In this document: positions 1 through 10,899 of the stretch, piece after piece
Position numbering within the stretch: the stretch's first letter is position 1
Layout: each line of letters starts with the position of its first letter
Source: Lineus longissimus
Taxonomy: Eukaryota; Nemertea; Pilidiophora; Heteronemertea; Lineidae
Reading direction: 5' to 3'
Length of the DNA stretch: 64,000 nt
Assembly (NCBI RefSeq): GCF_910592395.1
Contig: NC_088310.1
Location: forward strand, 13,461,501 to 13,525,500
Made by a program: the position numbers and the translations under genes
Notes under the pieces: model-generated
Told to the model about the DNA's origin: nothing
What the model saw: the letters and a program-made list of their open reading frames with translations, nothing else
The model's database searches: none

Positions 1-170
1 CGGATTATGTAAACTTGCATGAAGTTCTTTGGCGACATCGCAAAATTCCGATCCAGGAACCATGTCTCAGCGGTGGCGAAGACATCCAGCTGCAATCGGG
101 AACTGAAGCAGATGATTCTGTTATTGGCATCTTCGTTGTCAAAAAGCAGGAAATCTTGAGGAGCATCACA
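1..170 (-). pseudogene. MULE/FLYWCH-type transposase fragment
   Basis: On the minus strand positions 170 to 1 form one open frame that runs off the left edge. It contains a phrase ending ATAETWFLDRNFAMSPKNF, which resembles the first catalytic block of MULE-type transposases, where a Trp is followed by a short Asp-Gly-x-Phe stretch and then a Pro-Lys-x-Phe segment. Here the Gly after the Asp is Arg. No start, no second or third catalytic residue and no terminal repeat are inside the window, so it may be the edge of a larger gene or a relic. It abuts a LINE relic on the same strand. The family call rests on a short motif recognised by eye. Confidence 0.5.
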
Positions 171-299
171 ATTTTTTTCAGTGCCTTTTTTTCCAGTGCC
201 TTTATTACCGTCTACCGTGTTGGACACATCAGAACAACGTTATCTGCATACGCTAGGGCACCCAGAAATAATTGACCTATAAAACATCCGAATCCGGAT

Positions 300-960
300 T
301 TCGTTAAGCTTTGTAACCTTTGTTCTGTATATATCTAAACTGAAGAGAATGGGTGATAGAACTCCGCCCTGTTTAATACCATTCTTCACATTTACAGTCC
401 TGCTAAGTGCATCGCATCATTTAATTTGTACATGCTGACATTGTAGCCCGGAATTTTGCAATTAGAGGACAGCACCCCTTTTTTATAAGAAGTTTAAACA
501 ACCGGACGTATTCCACCCTATCGGATGCTCGGCTAGCATCCAAAAGTGTCACGTAAACATTAGTACCGTGTGCTAGATAATACTCCACTGCCTCTTTTAG
601 AACGAATGTATATTGAGTGGTCGAACTTTTTTTCTTGAGCCCAAATTGGAAGGTCTGATGAGCAAAACACTTCTGGATTTTTGTCCATCAAGATACGGTC
701 TAACCCTTTGCACAGGACGCTGCTTAACGCTATTCTTCGATAATTGTCTGAGTCGCTCAATGATTTACGTTTGTCCTTTGGACTAGGTATTATATGGCCC
801 TTTTGAAAGATTCCGGTATGTGAGAGTGAGTTAACATGAGAGTGAACAGTGTCGCAAGCTGGCCATCGAGTACATCTGTGCCGTATATGAGATGGTCACT
901 GTAAAGCGTTTGTTCACCATCGTGTTTATTTTGTTCTTGGTTGAAATCCTTGGCTGAAAT
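300..960 (-). pseudogene. LINE reverse transcriptase relic
   Basis: The minus strand reads as a non-LTR reverse transcriptase from about 960 down to 300, in pieces of different frames. Visible blocks are a palm entry block with DSDNYRRIALSSVLCK near 690-770, the first catalytic block LLDASRASDRV near 520-560 (Ser where Phe is usual), and GIKQGGVLSP near 350-390, typical of the RT region following the catalytic block. Several stops and frame changes lie between them, so no functional enzyme is encoded. The catalytic Y/FxDD block is not seen. The clade is unclear, possibly CR1/L2-like. It belongs to a different copy from the LINE at 16.5-26.4 kb, which has different sequence at the same blocks. 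Confidence 0.75.
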
Positions 961-1129
961 GGTGTACTGACTATATTACATGATCGCATGCGTTCCTTGA
1001 AATTTCAAGCCCTTCTCAGTCCTGCTAGTCCTACATATAACTACATTTTGTATAACGTTACCTCAAAACAATATTTTTCACTATCTTACTGATCTACGCA
1101 TTTTGATAAAAAATGCGAATAGGCCTACG

Positions 1130-2312
1130 GTGATCTTCCGGAACAGAGATTGTTGCGTGGGACTGAACTGACGTTGCAAAAATGTATTGACATTTTCAAA
1201 GTAGCTGAGGCGTCAGAAATTCATTTGAAGACTCTTGCGAGGGTGGCAAAGAGAGTGCTCAGGTGCATTCGGTGAGGAGGAAGAATCCAAACGCCAAACA
1301 GCAGTACAGTCGTGGTCAAACGAAGGGCGGAAAGCCTAAATTCAACAAGGACAGAAAGTCGTCGAGTTCATCGTCTGACAAGTGTCAGAGGTGTGGTTTT
1401 GATAGGCATCAGAGTGGTCGAAAATGTCCTGCAATCGGCTGAAAATGCAACGAATGTTCGAAATCAGACATTTTCAGTTCGCAATGTCATTCGAAAGTGA
1501 CATATCAGTCAAAACAGTCGTCAACAAAGGTGGACGCAGTTGATTCGCAAACACGTTATGATGACGATGATTTCTTCATTGATTCAGTTTGTGCAACTGA
1601 CAAATCGAAACCGTGGATTGTTCCTGTTATGGTGAACAAATCAATTGTTCCAATGGAATTGGACACTGCCAGCGACGTAAATATCCTAAGTCATAGTGAT
1701 TTCACCAAGCTGAAGGAGAAATCTGTTTTGCGTGACTACAAGATAAACCTCACTTCTTACGATGGTGGTGAGATTCCAGTGAAAGGACGCGCTATCCTTT
1801 CAATAGAGACTTTCAGTAACGTTTAATCTCCTGCCTGTATAACGTATCCCTATCAGGGTGTGTAGTTTTGGCGACAGATGGAACCCCATAAGTATACGGT
1901 AAAACGCAAGAACTGTATTCCATGCGGGAAGCAATACGCATGATATTGAACAATGTAACTCGCATTTGCTGCTAAATTGAGACTTCTATCATCATTCCAT
2001 CTCTATATCATTGTTTGAGAAATATTGTAGATTACGTTGATGATGCTTTCGTTTGTGAGGTATGTTTTTGGGGGAAATTAGAGACGTTTTCATTGCCACG
2101 TATCTCGTCAGCTGTTGCTATCGATGCTGAAGCTCATTTTCTGTCCTACCTACGTTTCACCTACCCATAGGCGCCATATGTATTTTCCATACGGATTCGT
2201 GATACGTTTTGACGGTGATGAAAGTCGCACGTATAAAACTGCTTTTGTGATCTGTGAAGGCAATGTTGTTCCGATAATTGGTCGAAAGTCGTGTGATGAA
2301 CTTGGTCTTGTG
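1130..2312 (+). pseudogene. Decayed Mag-like Gypsy element, gag and protease part
   Basis: This is the 5' part of an old Ty3/Gypsy element. Near 1140-1280 there is a capsid tail (RGTELTLQKCIDIFKVAE), then a basic linker and a paired zinc-knuckle region (CQRCGFDRHQSGRKC near 1381-1437), which is typical of Mag/SURL-like Gag. The aspartic protease follows with LDTASDVNIL near 1661-1690, where the usual Gly of the DTG triad is replaced by Ser. Frames change and stops occur (for example at 1277 and 1824). The frame at 2115-2312 still resembles the protease-to-RT linker (IIGRKSCDELGLV). It is cut at 2312 by the Gmr1-like element and resumes at 9025. The related Gypsy-2 copy at 36.9-47.1 kb shows the same architecture. 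Confidence 0.8.
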
Positions 2313-2935
2313 TGTAACGAATTGACCGATGACCGACCATGGTGAATAATTATGGTGTTGTAATAGTTGAATGGTGTATATAGGGTATTTTAAGAGTTGA
2401 ATGGTGCTATTGTGTGACTGAGTTATTGGGTGAGTGCGTTGTTGTGTAAATATGTTTTAAGTAGGTTTTAAGGTTGGAGTTTTAGCTTTAGTCAGTAGTA
2501 GGGTGGAGTTTAGAATGGTAGGATGTATATTATGGTAGAACGAAGTTGTGGGGTAAGTTTGTTCAAAAGTTAACATTGTATTCGTGTTTGATATATTGTG
2601 ATTCAGATGATAAGCCTGGTTTCTAGGCTGTTTGATATATTGTGATTCGGATGATAAGCCTGGTTTCTAGGCTGTTTGATATATTGTGATTTGGATGATA
2701 AGCCTGGTTTCTAGGCGGTTTGATATAGTTTGATTATGATGATATAAGCCTGGTGCTTGGCTGTTTGATGTATTGTAATAAGGATGATATAGTGTGGAGT
2801 CATTGATCTGTGTTAGATATGTTGATTGAATTGTAATCCCACTTCTATTATATTTGCAGTTCCTCCATTGAGTTATTAAAGACACCTGTACCTGACTGAA
2901 CGTGTCGAGTCTGTTTTATCGTGCGAACCTTTACA
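2313..2935 (+). repeat. 5' LTR of the Gmr1-like element
   Basis: 623 bp, TGTAA...TTACA. It contains an internal tandem array of roughly 43 bp (core ATAAGCCTGGTTTCTAGGCT) in about four degenerate copies near 2588-2780. A TTAAAG-rich stretch near 2875 lies shortly before the end. The short inverted ends and the 3' copy at 8397-9019 define the borders exactly. Confidence 0.93.
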
Positions 2936-2953
2936 TGGCGACCTTCCCAGGAC
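2936..2953 (+). other. Primer binding site of the Gmr1-like element
   Basis: TGGCGACCTTCCCAGGAC begins directly after the 5' LTR. The leading TGG fits pairing with a tRNA CCA end, and TGGCGACC would pair with a tRNA ending GGTCGCCA. I do not assign the tRNA with confidence; some arginine tRNAs end this way. Confidence 0.6.
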
Positions 2954-3874
2954 CTCTCTGCGATGTCAACACCATGCGGTCACGACAATAGGCTACATCA
3001 CGTCATTGGTATATGAGGAGTAGCTTACGTATCACTTTATACATGCAAATCAGGATTCCGAGTCGATCACAACTTACGGTGGCAAGGGTCCAAGTTCGGA
3101 GTGTTCGATCACAGTGTGTTATGATTGGAGTTCAGTAACCGGTGACCTCGAGGGTGCTGGCTTCCTAAGCGCGCGCAACGATATCGTTAACATCTGCTAA
3201 TAGTACATCAGGTTTGAAACGGATGCAGCAGGACTCGGAGGTTGGCGGACATTGGAGGATCAGACTGTGCCTAATTGTGTAGTCCTTGATTGAACCTGGT
3301 GTGTTATAACGTGTGATATCATTATTTCATCTTGTATGTGTTTGTATTGGGGCAGAGAGGTGTATAATATTTCATAATTGCTGCATATATTTAAAACTAT
3401 TTTAACTGGAGATTGAAAGACGTGACCACCCTGCGTTTTGATTTGAATTTTGTACGCTATTTATGTAATGTTGGTGTGTTAAGAGGAACCCACATCTTTA
3501 GTTACAAATTTTGAAAGTGGGGTAGAGTTGAGGTGGTTTTGCTGAAGATATTATTGGTGTATGTATATATGTTCATTTTATACTATAGAGTTTGAAGATG
3601 TTATGAGTTTGTATTGGTCCTAGAGTTGAATGTTTACCAGGATTGTGGTGATATTATAGTACAGGTCTGATGATGAGTGGAAGCGAGTGCGGATGTTGGT
3701 GAAAGTGCGAGGGTAACTTGAAGTAGGGAATAAATTCGGTTTGAGTGTTCTGGTTCAGGTCATTACACTGCACGTCATTATATTCCAGGTCATTGTGTTT
3801 CAGGTCGTATTGTTTTTTCCACTTAAACTAGATATAATTTATTTTGTTCTAAAGTTTGGGTGTAACGAGTAAGG

Positions 3875-6800
3875 ATGGAAAGATTGAAGGAGCTTACCCA
3901 GTTGGGAAAAGAGATGGGGTTAACCGCCAAGGATTTGAAGGCATTTGTGACGGAACAGCAAAATGCTGAGCGAGAAGAACGGGTGTCCGAGAGGGAGAAA
4001 GAACGAGAGGAGAGAGAGGCTGAGAGGAGAGAGAAAGAGAGGGAGCAGAAGGATCGTGAGCGTGAGGAAGATAGGAAGGAACGAGAACTTGAGCATCAGC
4101 GGCGGTTGGAATTATTACAGGAGCAACAGAAACTGGCAGTGTCAACAGCTAAGACCACCACCAGCACCACCAAAGTTACGCCAAAGACTCCGAGACTTCC
4201 CACATTTGACGAGACAAAGGATGACATGGATGCCTATCTTCATCGTTTTGAGCGTTATGCAGAGGCCCAATCGTGGGACAAAGACCAATGGGGTGTAAAT
4301 CTTGGGGCCCTGCTGAAGGGAAAAGCATTAGAGGTCTACTCCCGCCTCTCATCGACTGAGGCCATGGATTTCCAGAAGTTGAAGGAGGCGCTGTTGGTCC
4401 GTTTTGATTTGACCGTGGATGGTTTTCAGAAGAGGTTTCGGTCAGCCAAGCCAGACGCAGGGGAAACCTTTGGACAGTTTACCACTCGCCTAAGGAACTA
4501 TTTAGACCGATGGCAGGAGTTGGCGAAAGCGAGTGCAACTTTTGAGGGAATCGTTGACCTGTTTATGCGAGAACAGTTTCTCCGTGTCTGTGCACCAGAG
4601 TTAAAGCTATTCTTACGGGAGAGAGTCCCAAACTCTGTCAAGGGTATGGCAATATTAGCTGATCAGTACAGAGAGGCAAGGGGAGGTAACATCCTGAATA
4701 TTCTTTACCGGCCTAGAGCAACGGTCGGGCCAGATCCCAGGCAGCCTGAACAAGTAAAGCAGGTCTCTTTGAGGAACACTCCAACTGCTAACAGTGCTGG
4801 AAACAGATCAGATTCATCATTTGGTCAGAAACAGGGTAGCTTTTATAAGGATACGAGGAAATGTAACTACTGTGGTAAAATTGGTCACATAGCCAGGTTT
4901 TGTCATACTCGACTTGCAGCAGCAAGTATGAGAGCTGAGGGACAGCCTACTGAGATGGATTCCAGCGGGGGTGAAGCCTCTGATCATGAGGTGTCATACT
5001 GTATGGGAGTGACTCCAACGACGGGTTCAGTTCTCAATTCCGTCACTGGTGGGAACCCAACCCTCATATCCACAAACTGCTCATCGTCAATTACTCACAC
5101 AGGTGGTGGCCTGAATAGTATGCCGGTCCACTCAGGGAAAATTGACGGACATCCCGCGGTGCTAAGGGTGTTGAGAGACACTGGGTGCAGTGGAGTTGTT
5201 ATTAGGAAGGACTTGGTTGATCCGGCCCGTTACTTAGGAACGACTCAGCGATGTACCCTCATAGATGGATCGACCTTGACAGTTCCGATGGCTGCAGTGG
5301 CCGTTGACACACCCTTCTATAAGGGGAAGGTTGAGGCGATGTGCATGGAGAAGCCGTTGTATGACATCATAATTGGTAACATCGAAGGGGCAAGGGAACC
5401 CGGAGACCCGGATCTCGATTGGACAGTTGCAGCGGTATTGACTCGAGCACAGAAAAAGCGTGAGAAGATGGATTTGAAGCCACTTAGAGTACCGAAAATA
5501 GTGGGTGATCTGGAAGACAAGGAAATATTCCGGATCGAACAGGCAACTGATCCTTCACTTACCAAGTTCCACCAATATGCAAAGGATGGAACGCAAAAGC
5601 GGAACAAGTATGGGGCGGTGACATCTTACAGATATAAGAAATCGCTGTTGTATCGAAAGTTTGTTTCGCCAAGAGTGGACAATGGAAAGGAGTATCTTCA
5701 GCTCCTGCTGCCAGTGAAGTTCCGTGTCAAGGTGATGTACTTGGCCCATGACTCTCTCATGGCAGGGCATTTAGGCCGCAGGAAGACCTATCATCGAGTA
5801 TTGGACGAGTTCTACTGGCCTGGGATACAGTCAGAAGTGACTCGTTACTGCCGTTCCTGTGACCTATGCCAGCGCTTTATCCCGAAGGGCAGGGTTCTAA
5901 AGGTACCACTAGGAAAGATGCCGTTGATGGGTTCACCTTTTGAGCGTGTGGCTCTGGATTTGATTGGACCCCTGTTTCCGCCAACTGACAGAGGCAACCG
6001 CTACATCCTTACATTCATGGACTACGCAACCAGGTACCCGGAAGCAATCGCACTACCTAAGATTGAGACAGAACGGGTGGCGGAGGCTTTAGTTGATATT
6101 TACAGTCGACTGGGTGTGGCTGAAGAAATACTGACCGAATTAGGTTCGCAGTTTATCGCTGATTTGATGAAAGAAGTGAGCAGACTACTATCTTTCCAGC
6201 GAACTACAACTACACCATACCATCCCCAGTGTAATGGCTTAGTGGAGAAGTTCAATGGAACGCTCAAGCAGATGCTCAAGAAAATGTGTGCTGAGCGTCC
6301 GAAGGATTGGGATAGATATATCAACCCTCTGCTATTTGCCTACCGAGAAGTTCCGCAAGATAGTACCGGATTTTCCCCATTTGAACTCCTGTACGGACGG
6401 TCAGTGCGGGGACCACTGTCTATACTTAGACAGTTATGGTCACAAGAGGACTTGGACCAGGAGGTGAAAACTACATACCAGTACGTGTTCGATCTGAGGA
6501 ACCGTCTGGAGGAGACATTGAAGTTGGCACAAGACAATCTGAAGGGGGCAGCCAAGAAACAGAAGCAGTATTTTGACAAGCGCACTAGAGTACGCCAGAT
6601 GAGTGAGGGTGATGAGGCGTTGGTACTGTTACCCATTAACGCCAACAAGCTGCTGATGCAATGGCGAGGCCCTTACAAGGTTGTTAAGAAGATTAATGCC
6701 ATGGACTATAGACTGATGATGGATGGGAAAGAGAGGACCTTCCACATAAACATGTTGAAGCAATATATTCCACGTGCACGAGATCAAGTTGCAGTTGTAG

Positions 6801-8317
6801 TGGAGGATGGAGAAGAGCAGTGCGCTGTGGTTTTAGAGAGTGTTGAGGCAGAACCCCCAGAGGTAGAGACTCAGCTACCAAGGTTAGAGGACCAAGTGGT
6901 GGACAAAGTGGGTGAAACCATGGAAGATGTCCACATCTGTGGTGATTTGAGGCCAGAACAGATTGAGGAGGTAAAGGAGATACTGTGTAGCTATCAAGAT
7001 GTACTAACTGATTCACCAGGGAGGACTACAGTGTTGAGTCATGATGTCCGATTGACCACGTCAGATCCGGTGAGAGTTCGCCCCTACCCTATTCCATTTA
7101 GCATGGTTGAGGTTGTGAAGCATGAGATCGAGAATATGTTGGATATGGGAGTAATCGAGCCATGTGATTCACCTTACTCATCACCAGTCGTGATCGTGAA
7201 GAAGAAAGACGGGAGCAACAGGTTTTGCATCGACTTTCGTCGGATAAACCAGATCACAGTGTTCGACCCCGAGCCCATGGCTGATGTTGAGAGTATTTTT
7301 GCAAAACTGGCTGGTTGTAAATATATATCCAAGTTTGACCTCTCAAAAGGTTACTGGCAGGTCCCTCTTACGGAGCAAGCGAAAGAAGTGTCATCATTCT
7401 CAGTGCCATTCGGCCATTTTCGGTTCAAAGTCATGCCATTCGGAATGGTAAATGCCCCCGCGACATTCAATAGACTGATGAGGGTTGTGTTAAAGGGAGC
7501 GGAGAGTGCGGACAACTTCATGGATGACGTTATGTTAGGGACGATCCCTTGGTCTGAGCACCTAAGGGCAATCGTGGACTTACTCACAAGACTACGAGAT
7601 GCTGGCTTGACGGCAAGACCCTCAAAGATATATATTGGATACTCCAGCCTAGACTGTCTTGGACATGTAGTGGGTAATGATTCATTGGCACCCATGTTAG
7701 ATAAACTGGAGGCTATTGAGCAGGCTCCAGTTCCAACCACGAAGAAACAGGTTCGGTCTTTCCTGGGCTTGTCTGGATTCTACCGGAAGTTCATACCTCA
7801 TTACTCCGAATTGGCATCACCACTTACGGACTTGACAAAGAAGGGACAACCAAATAAAGTTGGATGGTCCGAAGTTCAGGAAACAGCCTTTCGCAAGTTG
7901 AAACGGGCGCTTTGTTCAAAGCCCATTCTGAGACTACCAGCATTGAATGAGATGTTTATTCTTCGGACAGACGCGTCTGACAAGGGACTTGGTGCTGTGC
8001 TGCTGCAAGTAGTGGATGGCGTGAAGTTACCCATTGCCTATGCCAGTAAAAAGTTACTGCCCAGAGAACAGAACTATGCAACTGTTGAGTTGGAGTGCTT
8101 AGCGGTGGTGTGGGGTGTTCACAAGTTCCACAGGTATCTATATGGAGTTGAGTTCATTTTGGAGACAGATCACCAACCTCTGACGTTTCTGAAAAGAAAC
8201 AAGGCTAGTAACAGTAGACTCATGAGGTGGGCACTGTTGTTGCAGCCCTATCGGTTCAATGTGAGAGCCATTAGGGGGGTTGACAACGTAGGAGCTGATT
8301 ACCTTAGTCGGACTTAG
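3875..8317 (+). CDS. Gag-pol polyprotein, Gmr1-type order (PR-IN-RT-RH)
   Basis: A 1480-residue single frame. Residues about 29-92 form an extremely charged Glu/Arg coiled coil. A capsid-like region follows, then a CCHC zinc knuckle at C330-C343 (CNYCGKIGHIARFC) and a protease with D435-T-G. Integrase comes next: an HHCC domain from H625 to CDLCQ near 665, then the catalytic core with D695, E755 and E791. E755 stands in a TELGSQF block where Asp is expected, so strand transfer may be impaired. A QWRGPY tail block lies near 930. RT starts around 1060, with FMDD at D1217-D1218. RNase H has D1366 and ends with GADYLSRT. Usual Gypsy order is PR-RT-RH-IN; this order defines Gmr1-like elements. No gag-pol frameshift is needed. 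Confidence 0.93.
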   Translation: MERLKELTQLGKEMGLTAKDLKAFVTEQQNAEREERVSEREKEREEREAERREKEREQKDREREEDRKERELEHQRRLELLQEQQKLAVSTAKTTTSTTKVTPKTPRLPTFDETKDDMDAYLHRFERYAEAQSWDKDQWGVNLGALLKGKALEVYSRLSSTEAMDFQKLKEALLVRFDLTVDGFQKRFRSAKPDAGETFGQFTTRLRNYLDRWQELAKASATFEGIVDLFMREQFLRVCAPELKLFLRERVPNSVKGMAILADQYREARGGNILNILYRPRATVGPDPRQPEQVKQVSLRNTPTANSAGNRSDSSFGQKQGSFYKDTRKCNYCGKIGHIARFCHTRLAAASMRAEGQPTEMDSSGGEASDHEVSYCMGVTPTTGSVLNSVTGGNPTLISTNCSSSITHTGGGLNSMPVHSGKIDGHPAVLRVLRDTGCSGVVIRKDLVDPARYLGTTQRCTLIDGSTLTVPMAAVAVDTPFYKGKVEAMCMEKPLYDIIIGNIEGAREPGDPDLDWTVAAVLTRAQKKREKMDLKPLRVPKIVGDLEDKEIFRIEQATDPSLTKFHQYAKDGTQKRNKYGAVTSYRYKKSLLYRKFVSPRVDNGKEYLQLLLPVKFRVKVMYLAHDSLMAGHLGRRKTYHRVLDEFYWPGIQSEVTRYCRSCDLCQRFIPKGRVLKVPLGKMPLMGSPFERVALDLIGPLFPPTDRGNRYILTFMDYATRYPEAIALPKIETERVAEALVDIYSRLGVAEEILTELGSQFIADLMKEVSRLLSFQRTTTTPYHPQCNGLVEKFNGTLKQMLKKMCAERPKDWDRYINPLLFAYREVPQDSTGFSPFELLYGRSVRGPLSILRQLWSQEDLDQEVKTTYQYVFDLRNRLEETLKLAQDNLKGAAKKQKQYFDKRTRVRQMSEGDEALVLLPINANKLLMQWRGPYKVVKKINAMDYRLMMDGKERTFHINMLKQYIPRARDQVAVVVEDGEEQCAVVLESVEAEPPEVETQLPRLEDQVVDKVGETMEDVHICGDLRPEQIEEVKEILCSYQDVLTDSPGRTTVLSHDVRLTTSDPVRVRPYPIPFSMVEVVKHEIENMLDMGVIEPCDSPYSSPVVIVKKKDGSNRFCIDFRRINQITVFDPEPMADVESIFAKLAGCKYISKFDLSKGYWQVPLTEQAKEVSSFSVPFGHFRFKVMPFGMVNAPATFNRLMRVVLKGAESADNFMDDVMLGTIPWSEHLRAIVDLLTRLRDAGLTARPSKIYIGYSSLDCLGHVVGNDSLAPMLDKLEAIEQAPVPTTKKQVRSFLGLSGFYRKFIPHYSELASPLTDLTKKGQPNKVGWSEVQETAFRKLKRALCSKPILRLPALNEMFILRTDASDKGLGAVLLQVVDGVKLPIAYASKKLLPREQNYATVELECLAVVWGVHKFHRYLYGVEFILETDHQPLTFLKRNKASNSRLMRWALLLQPYRFNVRAIRGVDNVGADYLSRT

Positions 8318-8383
8318 AGAAACTGTCTCGAATCTGAATTCTGCGAAAAAGTTGAATCTTTTTGAGATCCCCTTTTTTCCCCT

Positions 8384-8396
8384 GAGATGGGGGATA
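8384..8396 (+). other. Polypurine tract of the Gmr1-like element
   Basis: GAGATGGGGGATA immediately precedes the 3' LTR at 8397. It is purine-rich apart from two T and is in the right place to prime plus-strand DNA synthesis. The 3' untranslated part between the stop at 8317 and the LTR is only about 80 bp. Confidence 0.65.
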
Positions 8397-9019
8397 TGTA
8401 ACGAATTGACCGATGACCGACCATGGTGAATAATTATGGTGTTGTAATAGTTGAATGGTGTATATAGGGTATTTTAAGAGTTGAATGGTGCTATTGTGTG
8501 ACTGAGTTATTGGGTGAGTGCGTTGTTGTGTAAATATGTTTTAAGTAGGTTTTAAGGTTGGAGTTTTAGCTTTAGTCAGTAGTAGGGTGGAGTTTAGAAT
8601 GGTAGGATGTATATTATGGTAGAACGAAGTTGTGGGGTAAGTTTGTTCAAAAGTTAACATTGTATTCGTGTTTGATATATTGTGATTCAGATGATAAGCC
8701 TGGTTTCTAGGCTGTTTGATATATTGTGATTCGGATGATAAGCCTGGTTTCTAGGCTGTTTGATATATTGTGATTTGGATGATAAGCCTGGTTTCTAGGC
8801 TGTTTGATATAGTTTGATTATGATGATATAAGCCTGGTGCTTGGCTGTTTGATGTATTGTAATAAGGATGATATAGTGTGGAGTCATTGATCTGTGTTAG
8901 ATATGTTGATTGAATTGTAATCCCACTTCTATTATATTTGCAGTTCCTCCATTGAGTTATTAAAGACACCTGTACCTGACTGAACGTGTCGAGTCTGTTT
9001 TATCGTGCGAACCTTTACA
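8397..9019 (+). repeat. 3' LTR of the Gmr1-like element
   Basis: 623 bp, same length and ends as the 5' LTR, and followed by the target duplication TTGTG at 9020-9024. It carries the same internal ~43-bp tandem array (about 8672-8865) and the same 3' end. Confidence 0.93.
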
Positions 9020-9024
9020 TTGTG

Positions 9025-10640
9025 AAACTAGTTTTGTGCTGTGACTGAAACTCACGCTGAGTATGGACACCTTTTCGAGGAATACGCCGAAGTTTTCCAA
9101 GGTCTAGGTTGTATTCGTGGACAGGTTCACATTCTCAACCCGTGATGATGTTCGACCCGTAGTTGAACCCTGCCGTAGGCCTAAGCTTCCTCTTGGACTC
9201 AATGAACCTCTGAAAGGAGAACTTGAGCGAATGGTTGCAATGAAGGTTACAACTTCTGTTACAGAACCTACTGAATGGATCAGTTCTGTTGTATATAGTT
9301 GTTAGAAAACCCACAGTACAGGAAAGCTCGATCAGAGTATGCCTTGACCCCCAAAATTTGAATCGTGCTATCAGAAGAGAGCCCTTGAAATTACCTACTA
9401 GAGATGAAATCTCAGTGGTAGTAAATATTTCTCCAAGTTGCATGCCAAAAATGGCTATTGGATGTGTCTGTTAGATGAGGAAAATTCATTTCTCACAACT
9501 TTTAACTCGCGTTTTGGCCGATACATGTACCTGAGGTTACCCATGGGTACAAAATGTAGCAGTGAAATATTCCAGAGAAAGATGAATGAGATATTTGGTC
9601 GATAGAGGGCGTTGAGGTTTCTCGGTATGATCTTTGTTGATACACGCTGATACAAAGGCATTGCATGATCAGAGGTTGAGAAAAGTGTTTGATATTGCCA
9701 AGACAGTCATGGTGTTGAGTTCAATCTGGACGAATGTGTGCTAGGAGTGAATGAAATCATTTTCTTGATACTGATGAGGGTATGAAAATTAATGAAAAAG
9801 ACAAAGTTAGCCCGTCCAAGCAACAAAGCTTACTTGCAGGTATGATTAATTTCCTGGCAGGGTACATTCCAGAGCTCTCATCAAGATCTGCACGTCTCAG
9901 ATCCATGCTGGAGAAACAGGTTCAGTGGAAATGGGAGCATCAGCAAGAGAGAGCGTGGTCAGATCTGAAGAGATTGATCTCAAGTGATATCATGATGTCA
10001 AAAAGCCATTGAAGATTTCTAGTGATGCTGGCAAAGGTGGCTTGGGTTGTGTTCTCTTGACATGTGACTCCTTAGAGAAATAAAACTGGTTGCCTATAGC
10101 TTATGGTTCGAGAGTCTTAACTCAAAATAGAAAAAGAATCCTTCGGCATTACTTGCATCGGAACACTTTCCACCAATATGATTTTGGAAAGCATATTGAG
10201 ATCGAAACGGATCATAAACCTTTGATCCCTAATTTCAAGAAGTGACTCAATGATTGTCCAGCCAAGTTACAGAGGCTGAGGCTTAGGTGACAGCAATATG
10301 ACTTCGATTTGTATTTCAAGCCAGGTAAATATTTTTAAACAGCTCATGCTTTGAGCAGGAATTATCCTCCTGCTACTGGGTCTAGTGAACTAGAGCAGGT
10401 TGTACAGGCCCATGTTGATTGTTTGATGGAAAACATTCCAATGCATGACAGAAAACTCCAGCAGATCAAACTTAAGACACAGACAGATGTAGTTTTGTGT
10501 AAACTCAGGGAAGTGGTTTTGGATGGCCTGATGATAGAAGCCAATGTCATAACATGTTGTTACCATTTTGGAACTATAGAGATGAACTCACTGTTGTGAA
10601 GGATGTAGTCATGAAAGGCATGAGAATTGTCATCCTTCAG
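9025..10640 (+). pseudogene. Decayed Mag-like Gypsy element, RT and RNase H part
   Basis: This continues the element interrupted at 2312. Frames with stops encode the RT entry (KLPLGLNEPLKGEL near 9185, CLDPQNLNRAIRREPLKLP near 9340-9395), a palm part near 9480-9600, the connection (LLAGMINFLAGYIPEL near 9830-9880) and RNase H near 10010-10350 (IETDHKPL near 10200, KPGKYF near 10320). A linker with NYRDEL follows near 10570. The catalytic RT block near 9610-9640 is damaged. At least five frame breaks are evident, so the copy is dead. Its IRREHYELP-like entry block matches Gypsy-2 at 41.4 kb, which indicates the same clade but not the same copy. Confidence 0.8.
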
Positions 10641-10899
10641 AGTTGGTGTCCATCAGAAGACACTGGAGAACCAACATCAGTCGACTTTGTTGTGCCTCTA
10701 CCAGTTTCACATCCAGATGCATTTGCATTAGATTTACTACAAGTAGCATTTCCGCCATCATTCATCAAGACATCTCTGAGTGTTGTGATTAACACTCGTA
10801 GGAAATTGAACCTTGTCACAAACATGACCTACATTTGGCGTCTGACTCATAGGGACAGGATCAAAACCTGGTGGATCAGAAATTGGCAAATTGTCAGCA

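Larger units (their letters stand above)
2313..9019 (+). mobile_element. Gmr1-like Ty3/Gypsy LTR retrotransposon, complete
   Basis: A 6707-bp element with two 623-bp LTRs that begin TGTAA and end TTACA. It is flanked by the 5-bp duplication TTGTG at 2308-2312 and 9020-9024. The LTRs look nearly identical, and the one difference I could see is near 2719 versus 8803, so insertion was recent. One long gag-pol frame fills 3875-8317. The element sits inside a decayed Mag-like Gypsy copy, whose reading frame is in register across the target site once the element and one TTGTG are removed. The integrase lies upstream of RT, as established for Gmr1-type elements first described in cod and later in other deuterostomes. 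Autonomy is doubtful because one integrase catalytic residue is changed. Confidence 0.93.

Noticed and set aside
3894-4145. Minus-strand Ser/Pro-rich frame
   Set aside because: Shadow of the Glu/Arg-rich coiled coil of gag on the plus strand.
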